From NCBI RefSeq assembly GCF_027942865.1, contig NC_134506.1, forward strand, positions 12,174,436 to 12,238,435: a stretch of 64,000 nucleotides of DNA, written 5' to 3'. Positions 1 to 11,785 of this stretch are shown one piece after another (the stretch's first letter is position 1; each line of letters begins with the position of its first letter). This DNA comes from Odontesthes bonariensis. Its lineage: Eukaryota; Chordata; Actinopteri; Atheriniformes; Atherinopsidae. The translations under genes and the position numbers were made by a program. A model generated the notes under the pieces. That model was given only the letters and a program-made list of their open reading frames with translations. It did not search any database and had not been told where the DNA came from.

Positions 1-223
1 CCTCCTTCATACTATTTGGGATTTATATGTCCACATCGCTTTCTTATCTTTTCAAGAGCAGATCAAACTTTTGTTCTCCTAAGTGAAAGAGAAACCACGA
101 AACTGAAGCGCTGAGTTTTCCAGTTGAAAACTTTGGCTAACCATCGGAGAAATTTCCCTAAAGTTTCCCCAAAAGTTAAAGGCTTTGTAACCCGTAGGGA
201 ACGTTCAAGAAACATTCTTTAGC

Positions 224-329
<106 letters not shown>

Positions 330-330
330 C

Positions 331-612
331 TTTATTTATCCCGAAGGATATTCAAGCATCCAGTAGCAAGACATAATAAAGCAACACAAATGTTAATACA
401 ATTATAAACAATTTATTAAAACAATCTAAAAATAAATTAAAAAAAAACAGTTTAAAAATATAGTGAACAGTGAAATAAGACCAAAGTGAAATATAAAGTG
501 ACCAGTGAAATTCAGAAGTGCCATCACTTAGAGCTGTTGTACAGTCTGATGGCCAGAGGAACAAAAGAGTTTTTGAGTCTGTTGGTGGAGCTCAAAGGAG
601 CTTGAAGGTCAA
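331..612 (-). mobile_element. LINE 3'-end fragment (Rex1/L2-like)
   Basis: The left edge (ctttatttatcccgaagg) resembles the reverse complement of the 3' terminus of teleost Rex1/L2-type LINEs. The right part (510-590) has the 'ctgatggccagaggaacaaa' type of segment found in the same 3' regions. There is no open frame. The family name is from memory of common fish repeats and needs a repeat-library search. Confidence 0.5.
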
Positions 613-954
613 ATGGTTCTAGTGATAAAGGTAAGGTCATTAAAAATAAAAGGCTCACTGCATTTCATTAAAAAAAAAATATATATGTAAACACAACATG
701 GGACCACAAAGAAAACATGAATTTCACGACACATAGGCAAAATAAAAAGCACAAAATATCACTGTGGAATCAAAAGACCAGTGTATTCATAAAAAAAAAA
801 AAACTACACCTTTAGGCTTTTGCGTGCTCTATTGTCTGTTTTTAAGGATTTATATGGGCTCAAATTAGCCCCATAAATATTTCGAGCTTAAAACAATGTT
901 AACAAATGAGTCGTTAATAAATGTGAGTGATACGAGCTCTGCCGTCATACAGCA

Positions 955-1098
955 CACCAGCAGCGAGGGGGCAGCAGCGTACTCAGGAAACCTCTAACTT
1001 TCCGGAAATTGAAATGTAAGGCGAGCAAAACATTTTCAACCGGCTCCTTCTCTTTGTCCATCCTCTCTCCCAGCTGAAGCAACACCTACAGCAACACC
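955..1098 (+). promoter_or_regulatory. dnaja2: dnaja2 proximal promoter / 5' UTR
   Basis: This is the region just upstream of the dnaja2 start codon. It has a palindromic TTCCGGAA at 1000-1007, about 92 bp before the ATG. That sequence fits an ETS-type site (CCGGAA) of housekeeping promoters and also contains one TTCnnGAA pair as in heat-shock elements. No TATA box is evident. The exact transcription start cannot be placed from sequence. The start codon lies in a strong Kozak context (CACCATGG). Confidence 0.4.
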
Positions 1099-4000
1099 AT
1101 GGCCAATGTTGCCGATACCAAACTGTACGACCTTCTCGGAGTGTCTCCATCCGCAACTGAAAATGAACTGAAGAAGGTAATTAAATAATAATTAAAAAAA
1201 ACACAAGATAAACTACATCACACTTCAGGATAGAGTTCCAAAATGTTAAAATAGCTATAACCAGGAAATGCGTTGCCAAGCGCTGCTAGCTAATGTTAGC
1301 TGTAAATTATGGCAGCTTGCTAAACTAGCATGTTTAATGGCCTGGATGTTCATGTGAAGTTTCGGATGTAAGTTTTAGTCATAACGGTTTCTTTGTTAGC
1401 AGGTGACCAGACAGACTTTCTTTTACTCAACTAAACATGTTGACTGAACCAACAACAATTATTATAAAACTTAACGCTAGCTTGTACTTATCAAACCGTT
1501 GACCTCACGTTAGCTTTAGCCTGCTTGTCACGTTTTAATCTAGCTAAACATATCGACGCTTATGTGAATGTAGCATTAAATCGTCGCGCCTCCTAACAGA
1601 AGGGCAACTATTGGTATCCCTCTGACATGAGGTACAAAGTGTGTGACTCGTAAAATGATCAATTAACCCGTGTTGAGTTTCGAGCAGCGCATGTTAATGG
1701 CTTACTGGTGGTAGGTGAGGGGGCAACACCGGATTGTTAACGCTTACAAATGATCCGGTTTATAAATGTATTACATTTAGGTTAAATGTTCCTCAATTCA
1801 CATTGTTTTAGTGTGAAGCTCGTAACATTGTATACAGCTTAAGCCTTCAGACTTTAAAATGGGTATCCTATTGAATTACTTTACCTCTGTGCGAGCCACC
1901 TAGTTTTCCGATGTTGTATATTAACTCAGTTATGTTCTATCGTTAGTGTATAACTTAGCTTCTTTCTTTTTTTTTTTTTAGCTTTTTTTTAATATTATGT
2001 AAAGTATGTGTTATTGATTTGATTTATTTGATGTAGAGCATAGTCGCTGTATTATGTTTGAGTTGTGTTAGTGAGCTATGCTAGTTAGCATAAGCTCGTT
2101 TAACCAAACGTTAGCATTAGAATTGTCAGACATTTTGAGCTGCCTGTTTTCAACAGTAAAGGTTGGTTCCCTTGTATAATGGACTTACAGTTGATGGGTA
2201 AGACCCGTCAAATTAAATTGATCGAGCGTTTACCGGTGAAGAATTAGTTTTAAAGCTTATCGCCGGCTGTAACTGTCTACCCGGTAGTACCGGCTGTAAC
2301 GGGAAGGTTTCGAAAGGGAGTCATGTGTGATTGCGTAAAAAGTAGGTAAGCTTCCTTCATGTGTTAGAGCCATGTCGATTCCAGTGAACAGCGCTTGAGG
2401 TAAAAGATAAACTAACAAGTAAGACTCAATTTTCTTTGTACTCCTAGGCATACCGGAAATTGGCAAAAGAATATCATCCTGACAAAAATCCAAATGCTGG
2501 TGACAAGGTAAGAACTTACATTTTTTCTCTGGTCAAAATTTCAGATGAAGTTTGGCTTCATAACAGTGGAAAGGGGGGGATATAAATAAAAATACTTAAG
2601 AAGCATTACTTGTGTGTAGTATAATGTGTAATACCTCCCTCCCCAATGACTAAATGCTACAGCTAAAATGGAAAAACACTACATTGATGTTGGCATAAGT
2701 ATTATAACATTAAGTTCTGGTTAACCAGCTGTTGGAAACATCTGTATCCCTTGTGTTTTCAATGTGTAATGCACCATCTGCATTGTCGGACGGCTTTTCG
2801 GCTGATGCAGCATGCTGAATAGGCACCTGGTTAGTAGGTTCGAAGGATCATTTTCAGTGGTTGCTCAGTGTTGTTGGAGAATCCATCTTACAGTGTTGGT
2901 GTGGTTTTCATCTCTGCCTCTTCTAAAGTTGTTGCCAAACATAGCTAAAACCCATACTCTAAAAATATTTTCCAGTTGCTTTTTGCTTGAATTTAAATCA
3001 AACTTCTCTGAGTGAACAATAGGTGTGTACTAATAAGCAAAGGCTGATTCTTCAATGTTATTTATTTACACAGTCACTGGAATACTGCCCCTTCTCTATG
3101 GGAGAGTCATGTCAAATACTAATATGGATGGATTGTCCTAGCTGGCAGTTGGACCTGGAGTCCAGTCAAATAGTCTATCTTGAAATTAACCAGAAGTATC
3201 TTAAGAGGTATCTATGGTAAGAGTAGTTTAATTCTACAAATGGTTGGGAAAGGAGCTTCAATGTTTCCTTTGAGATCTCCTTTAGCATAGGATACACCGA
3301 CCATCTTCATGTTTTAATTACGAACCTTGATAATAAAGTGATTTTCCAAAATATCTCTTAAAGGGGAACTCCGGGGCATTTGAAGCGTGTTTCCATTGCT
3401 AGAGGTTGTCAAATAATGATAGTATGACACAGAGAGGTGCGTATCTGTGCTCCCTGTGTGAAGATCGCTCTGTCCGCACAGCATGTCATGCGAGGCTAAT
3501 ACGTGGTGGCTAAGGGGCAAGCGCTAACCCTTCCACGTAAAACAACAACTTGCACACTGCAGAAACGTCACACCACTTTATAACCCATCTGACAATAAAG
3601 TCACAAGCCTTACCATCAAAACCATATGCATGGTTCTCACATTACTGGCATGGGGACGTTACAAAACAACTTTATAAACAGCATGTCACTCACCGGCTGG
3701 TTGTAGGCTCGCGCATGTGAAAGCCCAAAAGAGTCGATGGAGAATAATCCCATATACAAAACAATTATCTTCTCTAGAAAAACTGCGTTCAAGTATTTAA
3801 AACATTACAACAATACTTGCCCAGTAATATTCTTGTAATGTTTTAAATACTTGAACGCAGTTTTTCTAGAGAAGATAATTGTTTTGTATATGGGATTATT
3901 CTCCATCGACTCTTTTGGGCTTTCACATGCGCGAGCCTACAACCAGCCGGTGAGTTACATGCTGTTTATAAAGTTGTTTTGTAACGTCCCCATGCCAGTA

Positions 4001-7000
4001 ATGTGAGAACCATGCATATGGTTTTGATGGTAAGGCTTGTGACTTTATTGTCGGATGGGTTATAAAGTGGTGTGACGTTTCTGCAGTGTGCAAGTTGTTG
4101 TTTTACGTGGAAGGGTTAGCGCTTGCCCCTTAGCCACCACGTATTAGCCTCGCATGACATGCTGTGCGGACAGAGCGATCTTCACACAGGGAGCGCAGAT
4201 ACGCACCTCTCTGTGTCATACTATCATTATTTGACAACCTCTAGCAATGGAAACACGCTTCAAATGCCCCGGAGTTCCCCTTTAAAGGACAAGACCGTTT
4301 TTTTGACATTGGGCCCTTGATTTCACATTATAACATGATGTTCTACTCACCCCTGCTTGTTGTTGGTCATTTGGAGCTGTTCCGAAGATATTCGAGAGGC
4401 GTCTGGCTGCTCTCTTGAGATATTCGGCCATGAAACGGTTTCCTATGGGCAACGTTATACAGGCACAAACTATGCTGTTTATAATTTATTAATTACTGTA
4501 CACTAGCACTGATAACGTGGAGGTGCGTCGCTTACTTAAAAAAATCCGGGTTACTGTAATTTTGAATTTTTGTCGTAAAGTGGGTGTTACTGACGTCATC
4601 ATCGTGCTACTGCCACAGACAGCCCACAGACCTGCTGACTATTTATTCATTCAGCTAAAATTCAAAATTACAGTAACCCGAATTTTTTTAAGTAAGCGAC
4701 GCACCTCCACGTTATCAGTGCTAGTGTAGAGTAATTAATAAATTATAAACAGCATAGTTTGTGCCTGTATAACGTTGCCCATAGGAAACCGTTTCATGGC
4801 CGAATATCTCAAGAGAGCAGCCAGACGCCTCTCGAATATCTTCGGAACAGCTCCAAATTACCAACAACAAGCAGGGGTGAGTAGAACATCATGTTATAAT
4901 GTGAAATCAAGGGCCCAATGTCAAAAAAACGGTCTTGTCCTTTAATATACGAGAAAACCTTTTTTTTAACACTGGGATATGATTGCAATGCACAAAACAT
5001 GTAAAGCACTTTTGTGGAATAATTATTGAACATGCAGCAGAGCCTCATCACAGCTTAGTGTGAGTGTGGCCATCTCTTCCCGAGTCCTTATGAATTTCTC
5101 CTTCCACCTGTCCTCAACCCCATGACACCTTCCAACTATGTAAAAAAAAAAAAAAAAAGACCCCTTCAGTAGAGCCAAGACGAGTGGAGGGGGCGACAAT
5201 TTAAAAACTAGATTTGCCTAATCTAGTTGACAGCAACTTGTTGATCTAATGTAAGGGATTATCTGTCTAAAAGCAAATCTAACATGCACTGATGGATACA
5301 AGATCTGTGTTTTTGTCTTTTCAAATGAATGCTCGTAACCTAGCGTTGGTTGCAGGTGGCAGCTAGGGAGGCTCGTTATGTCCGCAACACAAGGAACTCT
5401 CCTGGTGATAGTCTTAAAGCCGCACCCCTGGCACGCTTATAAGCACAGGAAGATTGGCTTTGACGCACTCTTCATTTCAAAGACAGTCACAGTTCTTTAT
5501 ATACTGACCTGTTTTAATGTGTCGAGAACAAAAAAGAGAAACAAACACGTCTGACTCGGGGGTATGAATCATTTCTCATACGTGGATGCAAAAGAAAGAA
5601 ATGAGGTCCAACACTCTGTTAGATGCTAAACCCACTGTTTGTCAGTATGCTCCTATTTATATGCCTGGTAGGTTTCTCTGTTCAGGGAGATGAAATTGTA
5701 TCCAATAATTTATTGTAACATTTTTGAATTATTTTCTCTCTTCTCCTTATGCAGTTCAAAGAAATCAGCTTTGCCTATGAGGTTCTAACCAACCCTGAAA
5801 AAAAGGAACTTTACGATCGCTATGGAGAGCAAGGCTTGCGGGAAGGAGGTGGGGGAGGCCCGGGGATGGACGACATCTTCTCCCACATTTTTGGTGGGGG
5901 GCTCTTTGGCTTCATGGGTGGACAAGGAAGCCGCTCCAGAAATGGAGGTCGGAGAAGAGGCGAGGACATGGTCCATCCACTCAAGTAAGACCAAGTTTCT
6001 AATCTCACATTGCTACCTGCGTCTCTTATATTTAGAATTAGCTGAACTCTCCTTTATGTTCACTCTTATTCATTTGTCACGAAGCAGTTTGTAAACATCT
6101 CATCCTTTCCGTAGGGTGTCATTGGAAGACCTTTACAATGGGAAAACAACTAAACTACAACTTAGCAAGAATGTTCTGTGTAGCACTTGTAATGGGTAAG
6201 TTGTATAACCAGCGTTCTAGTGTAGTTATTACTGTCGGTTGGATTGTTTTCTACGTTCTAATTCCATCTTTTCTCAACACATCCATCTCTGTATGTGTAT
6301 GAATGCAGGCAGGGAGGAAAGACGGGTGCAGTACAAAAATGTACAGCATGTAGGGGGCGTGGCATGCGCATCATGATCAGACAGTTGGCCCCAGGAATGG
6401 TCCAACAGATGCAGTCTGTGTGTACTGATTGCAACGGAGAGGGTGAGATCCATAAAGATGTCCATATTTCATGCTATTAATTTCAAGTATATACCATGTA
6501 CCGCTGTCTCGTGCAGCAGTATTCATTGCCAAAGGAAATTTTGGCAATTTAAACGTTAAACCATGATCAAGCATTTCTGCTGTGTGTTATTTTGGCTAAT
6601 CCCAGATCGTTTTTTCTGTTCTGTTATGCACTTCAGGTGAAGTCATCAGCGAGAAAGATCGTTGTAAAAAATGTGAGGGCAAGAAAGTTGTGAAGGAGGT
6701 GAAGATTCTGGAGGTACACGTGGACAAAGGCATGAAGCACGGCCAAAAAATTACTTTTGGAGGAGAAGCTGACCAGGCACCTGCGGTCGAGCCCGGGGAT
6801 ATCGTCCTTGTTCTGCAGGAAAAAGAGCACGAGGTTGGTGGAGGAGTCCCCAGTACTATAGCCCGATTAATCTGATCCCGAGTTTCTTTCCTCGGTCTTT
6901 GCTAATATCAAAGTTTGGGGTGCCTGTTATATCTTGAACATAAAGAGGTTACCTTGCTTCTATTGTAGCATCCCGCACCTGGATGCTACTTCCTGTTTTA

Positions 7001-10000
7001 GGGTCTCATGACATGCAACTGGATAGCAGCTTCAGTGTGCTGGACAAATTCTCTGTTTGCACATGTTAATATGTGCACCTAACGGGTGTTTCAGGTTTTA
7101 AATCTACCAAATAAAACCCCATAGAACAATTTGAAATAACAAGTTTTCTTACTGTTTACATATCCAAAATCCAGAGATAAAACTATTTCAACTGCCTGCT
7201 TCAGTGAGGTAGGAATTGTGTCGTCACTGTTTGCACAGACAGGGTTCCCTTTGTTAAACGAGTTGTACAGAAAACCAGCAAAGGGCTTACATTTGGAAAA
7301 CCAGACAAAGAAAGATTTATTACAAAGAGTGAATGTGGCCCAGCAGTTATCACTTCTGCTCCCCTGCTGACATTGGAAACGTAACAATATGTTATCTGCT
7401 GCCTTGTTACTGTTGCTTTACCTTCATGTGTTTTCTTTCTCCTCAATACATTTTACTTGCTTGCAGTGGAACAAATGAATGGCCTGCTATAGCAAAAGAA
7501 AACTAATCTAAGAGTGGAGCCGGTACTTGGTTCTGCCACCCTGGACTTCCTCTGTTGTGGAAGTATTTGTCTGCCTATGCATGTATGCAAACAGCCAAAG
7601 AGGGCTTCAGATAGATTTAATAGAATGCTTACCTGTCACGCACCTCGACTTGCTCAGGTAAACCTGCCTTAATCAATACTAGGGATGTCACGATACCAGA
7701 CATTTAGTAGTTGATACCAGTACCAGTGAAATTCCACGATTCTCGATACCCAATTCCATACCACGGTAAAAAACTAAATAATAATTCCATTTACTTCGAT
7801 ATACTCATTTATTAAAAACATTTGAACATTATAAAAACAACAGTGGCACTGGTATGTAGCCTTTAAGTAATGAATAAAAATAAACCACGATTAACATTTG
7901 ATCCATTTGAATTGGGATCAGGCAAGATCAGAACCATGATAGTGGGATATTCTATGACTTAATCATTTGAAAAAATATCTGCTTGGGGCCTATCGCGCAT
8001 GTGCACTAGCTTACCGGCGCACGTCTTTTGAACACAACTTCATTCTTTGCAATGTAAGCAGATATATTTTTTGATCTATTTCAAAACTGGATAACTGGCA
8101 TTGTCAGTTATTAACAGGGAATACTTTCGAAAGTTACCTTGTGCAGTTTATTTGTAGATGCGGTGCATTGTGGAGCGACGGGGACTTTGCAACTTATTCA
8201 GCCGTACTTTGCCTTTAAGACATAACTTTGCTCTGTTTGTTTGTTGTCTTCATAACGGGATTATTTTGGTATGTACAGATGTTCTTTGCAAAGCTCTGTT
8301 TCTGCTGTTTCTTGTGATATGTGATATGACATGCGTTTTTATATCTGTGCAATGGGGAGCTCGTTAAACGGAGAACAATGGGTGTGAATTTGCCCGCAAA
8401 GCGAACGTTAACATGACTTGAAACTCCATCTTGAATTCTGTGAATAAATCTGGATGTCTGTCTTTGAGGTGCTTCGCTAAATTGGAAGTGTTTCCTCCTT
8501 TCGTCTGAAAAGCTCTTTGGCACCATTTGCATATAGGTTTTTACGAATCTATTATTAATCCCTGATCATCCGCCTCAAACGCAAAGTACTTCCAGACACA
8601 ACTCTTACTATTTTTCTTTTGGAAGAGTTGAGGCCGAGCTTCATTTAGTTTAATGGCCACGTAATGTAGTACATGCTTATATATAATGGTAGAGGGGGAG
8701 CTTTACATATATTCTTGGTTTATCCTTTAAATTTGGTGTTGGCTTAGCTGGAAATACTGTTTGAGCTGTAGCAGTGCCCTGATTTGTCCCCCCAGAGGGT
8801 GTCTATCTTTAATGTGAGAATATGTCAAAGTCAAGTTTAATTGTTTTGCACATTTCATGTACAAAACAATTCAAAGTGCTTTACATAATATATATAATAT
8901 GTTGAGTGCTCTGAATTCGATTACAATCCCATAAAGACAGAAGATGGCCAGCTTAGTAGGAAGTTAAAAACCTAACAGTTGTTGTGCTTACTGTTTTTTT
9001 TTAATTAAACTTTTTGGGGATTCCAAAAACTAGAAATATATGGGGCAGCTGATGGCAATGTTTCCATTGAGTGTTGCATCATTGGTTGATGGTAATAGTG
9101 AAGGTTAATAATAATAAGAAGGTCATTTTTATCAATCTACATCTAAACGTTTTCTCTGAACTTTCAGACATTCAAGCGAGAAGGCAATGACATCTTCATG
9201 AACCACAAGATTGGGCTCGTGGAGGCGCTGTGTGGCTTCCAGTTCATGCTGAAGCACTTAGACGGCAGGCAGATCGTTGTCAAGTACCCAGCAGGAAAAG
9301 TCATTGAACCAGGTTTGTATTCTTTTCGCTTAATCTGTTTCTTTTCCAGCTCTACCAACATGTTGCTAATCAGTCTACTTGTAACATATATTGCTGACCA
9401 AAGCTCTGGCGTTGATGCTGGATAAAGGAATGTGTTGGAATGATGAACGGCGTAAACTTTGAAGCTAACTTAAGAATCTAAGGTTGTCTCAGATGATCAT
9501 TGCACGTTAAAAGGTTCATGTTGGGAGTGAGGCTGGAGATGAGGGTCTATAACATTGTGAGAGTTTGACTTCTGGAAAGTTTAAAACGTAATTGTGAATA
9601 AACTTCTTTTTTTTTTTTTTCCAGGCACCGTCAGGGTGGTACGAGGAGAAGGAATGCCACAGTACCGAAATCCCTTTGAGAAGGGAGATCTGTTCATCAA
9701 GTTCGACGTCCAGTTTCCTGACAACAACTGGATAAGCCCTGAAAAACTTACGGTATGACAAGTTAGACAATGATTAAACCATCTTTTCTCTTTAGATTTT
9801 ATTTGTCTCTTCTGAAAAGATAGAAACAGTGTTTTTTGGCTCACTTATGTTGCCGGGATCTGAATATTCTGGCCTTTACAAACTAATTTGTAGAGTAGAT
9901 AATCTGGTTTTAATTCCTGGAGTTAGATTTATTTATTTTCGGCATACTTCAGTCCACTTCGACTAACAACTCGGGGTAGATTTAGGGATCTTTCTGACCC

Positions 10001-10824
10001 CTTTTAATATATATAAATATATGTTTTTTTTTTTTTTTTAAACAAATCTAGCAGCTTTTTTGGACAAACGATTGACAGCACCTTGCAACTCCCTCTTTAA
10101 CGATGACTATTAGAACCTTATTTGTGTTGACTTCCTGAAAATGAAAAATTGAGCACAAGCTCTGAACCAGGACCGCTTTCTAACGGTAAGCATTAACACA
10201 CTCGCATGCTCTGTGTTTGAGTGGAAGTGGCCTTCCTCTGCAGTCTACCTGCTGAATGGCTCTCTGTACAGCACGTGACTCCACACTGACTTCCAAATTG
10301 ACTTTTAAAAAGTGAGAAAGATTGTGTCATGAACTTCCCCAATATCCTCGGTGTCATCATGCGCTTCGGGGGAACTTTGTGCAGCTCGTGTGTGAAGGCG
10401 ATCAGCTGGTCGCCAGTCATGTCTGAACAAGTTGGAAACCTGGAAAGTTTTGGTCACCAGGAGATGGATCGCTGCATTTGTTCCTCGTAAAGCTGTGTCA
10501 CTCTTTGACGACGTGATGTTCTTCCTGGCTAACAACCGCGTCACTTCTGCAGCCTCGACACAAACGAGAAGTACAGAGCTGCTCACTGAGGCCGTGTGTT
10601 AAAGCTGCATTATGCTGAATGTTTTCTCTGCACAGGAGCTGGAGGACATGCTGCCCTCGCGGTCAGAGCCACCCATCATCAGCGGGGACACGGAGGAGGT
10701 CGACCTGCAGGATTATGACGTCAGCCAGAGCTCGACATCCGGCAGCCGCAGAGAAGCGTACAACGACAGCTCTGACGAAGAGGGCAGCCACCACGGGCCG
10801 GGGGTGCAGTGCGCCCATCAGTAA
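1099..10824 (+). CDS. dnaja2: DnaJ homolog subfamily A member 2 (type-I Hsp40)
   Basis: Co-chaperone that delivers unfolded clients to cytosolic Hsp70 and stimulates its ATPase. Nine coding exons were read: 1099-1176, 2448-2507, 5755-5984, 6115-6195, 6309-6442, 6637-6833, 9168-9312, 9625-9752 and 10636-10824. They total 1242 nt, or 413 residues (human DNAJA2 has 412), in frame throughout. Visible parts are the J domain (about 8-70) with HPD at 36-38, a G/F-rich linker (about 70-110), four zinc-binding repeats ([32 protein letters not shown]) from about 145 to 215, two client-binding beta domains, and an acidic tail ending in CAHQ, a CaaX-type farnesylation motif. [11 protein letters not shown] at the start is diagnostic of DNAJA2 rather than DNAJA1 or DNAJA4. 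All introns are GT-AG. The exon 6 donor (GAG|gttggt) is weak. A teleost a/b duplicate name cannot be decided here. Confidence 0.97.
3358..4285. mobile_element. Long palindromic MITE 1, TTAA-flanked (Kolobok/T2-like)
   Basis: Two inverted arms of about 450 bp (3359-3810 and 3833-4284) surround a 22-bp spacer. By eye they differ at only about three positions. The ends read AGGGGAACTCCGG inward from TTAA on both sides; the left flank has lost one A. TTAA target duplication plus TTAAAGG termini fits the T2-MITE/Kolobok group described in vertebrates. piggyBac also uses TTAA, but its terminal repeats differ. No transposase is encoded. It lies in dnaja2 intron 2. Confidence 0.8.
4282..4945. mobile_element. 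Long palindromic MITE 2, TTAA-flanked, abutting MITE 1
   Basis: A second foldback element (body 4286-4941) has arms of about 285 bp (left to about 4570, right from about 4657) around an 85-bp spacer. Its ends are AGGACAAGACCG and the inverted copy. It is bounded by TTAA at 4282-4285 and 4942-4945, and the left TTAA is shared with the right end of MITE 1. About three arm mismatches were seen. The arm sequence is unrelated to MITE 1 apart from the terminal AGG. The spacer carries a full CRE palindrome (4591-4598). Confidence 0.8.
7680..8660 (-). mobile_element. Degenerate hAT transposon relic
   Basis: One end at 7680 reads TAGGGATGTCACGATACC, a terminal sequence typical of fish hAT elements. 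About 750 bp further in, the minus strand encodes a BED zinc finger like those at the N-terminus of hAT transposases (8424-8531). Stops and frame changes surround it, so no intact transposase remains. The opposite terminus was not found, and the right limit at about 8660 is an estimate. It lies in dnaja2 intron 6. Confidence 0.65.
8424..8531 (-). pseudogene. BED-type zinc finger remnant of hAT transposase
   Basis: Thirty-six minus-strand codons read CKWCQRAFQ, then [11 protein letters not shown], then PDLFTEFK. This gives the C-x2-C ... H-x4-H arrangement of a BED finger, as in ZBED and hAT transposases. Upstream in the same frame is a stop (just before 8531), so the finger is no longer part of a functional protein. 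It is read as a transposase fossil, not a host ZBED gene, because no longer frame supports it. Confidence 0.7.
8826..8890. repeat. Short interspersed repeat fragment
   Basis: The segment reading 'caattcaaagtgctttacat' with the preceding 'gcacatttcatgtacaaaa' resembles the very common fish SINE/LINE tail motif. It has no coding potential. Family assignment is uncertain. Confidence 0.4.
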
Positions 10825-11785
10825 TCTCCTATTATCTCCCACACATAAATATAAATATATATACATGCATATGACCCACATTGTACATGGGGAGAAAATG
10901 TATAAGTTGCTTAGTAAACAAGGAGGTTTGTCAGGCTAAGACGGCCTGGTAGCTCCACAGACACAGATCCAGTATGTCATATTGACTCCTGCACCTGACA
11001 TTGATTATTAACACGAGTGCTAGAATCATTTTGATCTCTGTCTGAGGAACTCCCACTGGGGCAATCACTGCGCCTAAATCCCATTTAGAGACTTGAGCCA
11101 GCCGTCATATTTAAGATTTATCAAAAGAAGTTGTTGCTCCAGTGAACACCAAGCCATGCAGGACTATGATCTGGTGTTCAAGCTCACCCCGTGCACCCCC
11201 CTTTTCCTGCTCTGTCACCTGTGTTCATGTCCAGTCCTCTCCTCTAACGGGAGCTGCAGATCAGACGAAGGAAGGAATGTTTCTTGTTTGCTGAGTGTGT
11301 GACTTGCATTTTGTTTTCATAGTATTTACATTAATTTAAAGTAAACTAACCAATGTTCATACAGAGGCAAAGCAGCTGAGTAATAACAGATCATTTGATT
11401 CGCTCGTTCATGGACTCATCCACTCGGCGCCATTTGTGGGACTCGTTTCTGATTTTTACACATTTATTTTCTTTGTAGGATTCTACTTTTTTTGGTTTTC
11501 TTATATTTTAATTAAAGAAGAACATTGGTTGTGTATATCATTGAAGTGGTTGTTGGGTAAGCTTCATCGGCCGCGATATTCCGAGCTGTGATTTTTAAAA
11601 AAGAAAAATCGTTAGTGAAATGAGGAAAAAGAAAAAAAAAAAAGAAACTAACATAGTCTGTATCTGTGCTGAGACCATGTGCATGTAAAAAGCTTTGGTT
11701 CCTGCACTTACCAAACATAAAACAAAGTGGCACTCTTCTTAAGAAATGTCTATGACGTTGTTGAATAAATTGTTGAAATGTCATG
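10825..11785 (+). other. dnaja2: dnaja2 3' UTR with polyadenylation signal
   Basis: About 960 bp of non-coding sequence follow the stop codon. A canonical AATAAA lies at 11764-11769, followed within 25 bp by a GT-rich stretch (tgtgtgtggtgg), the usual layout of a functional cleavage site. A weaker ATTAAA lies near 11510. Read as the 3' UTR of dnaja2, ending at about 11785. Confidence 0.65.
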
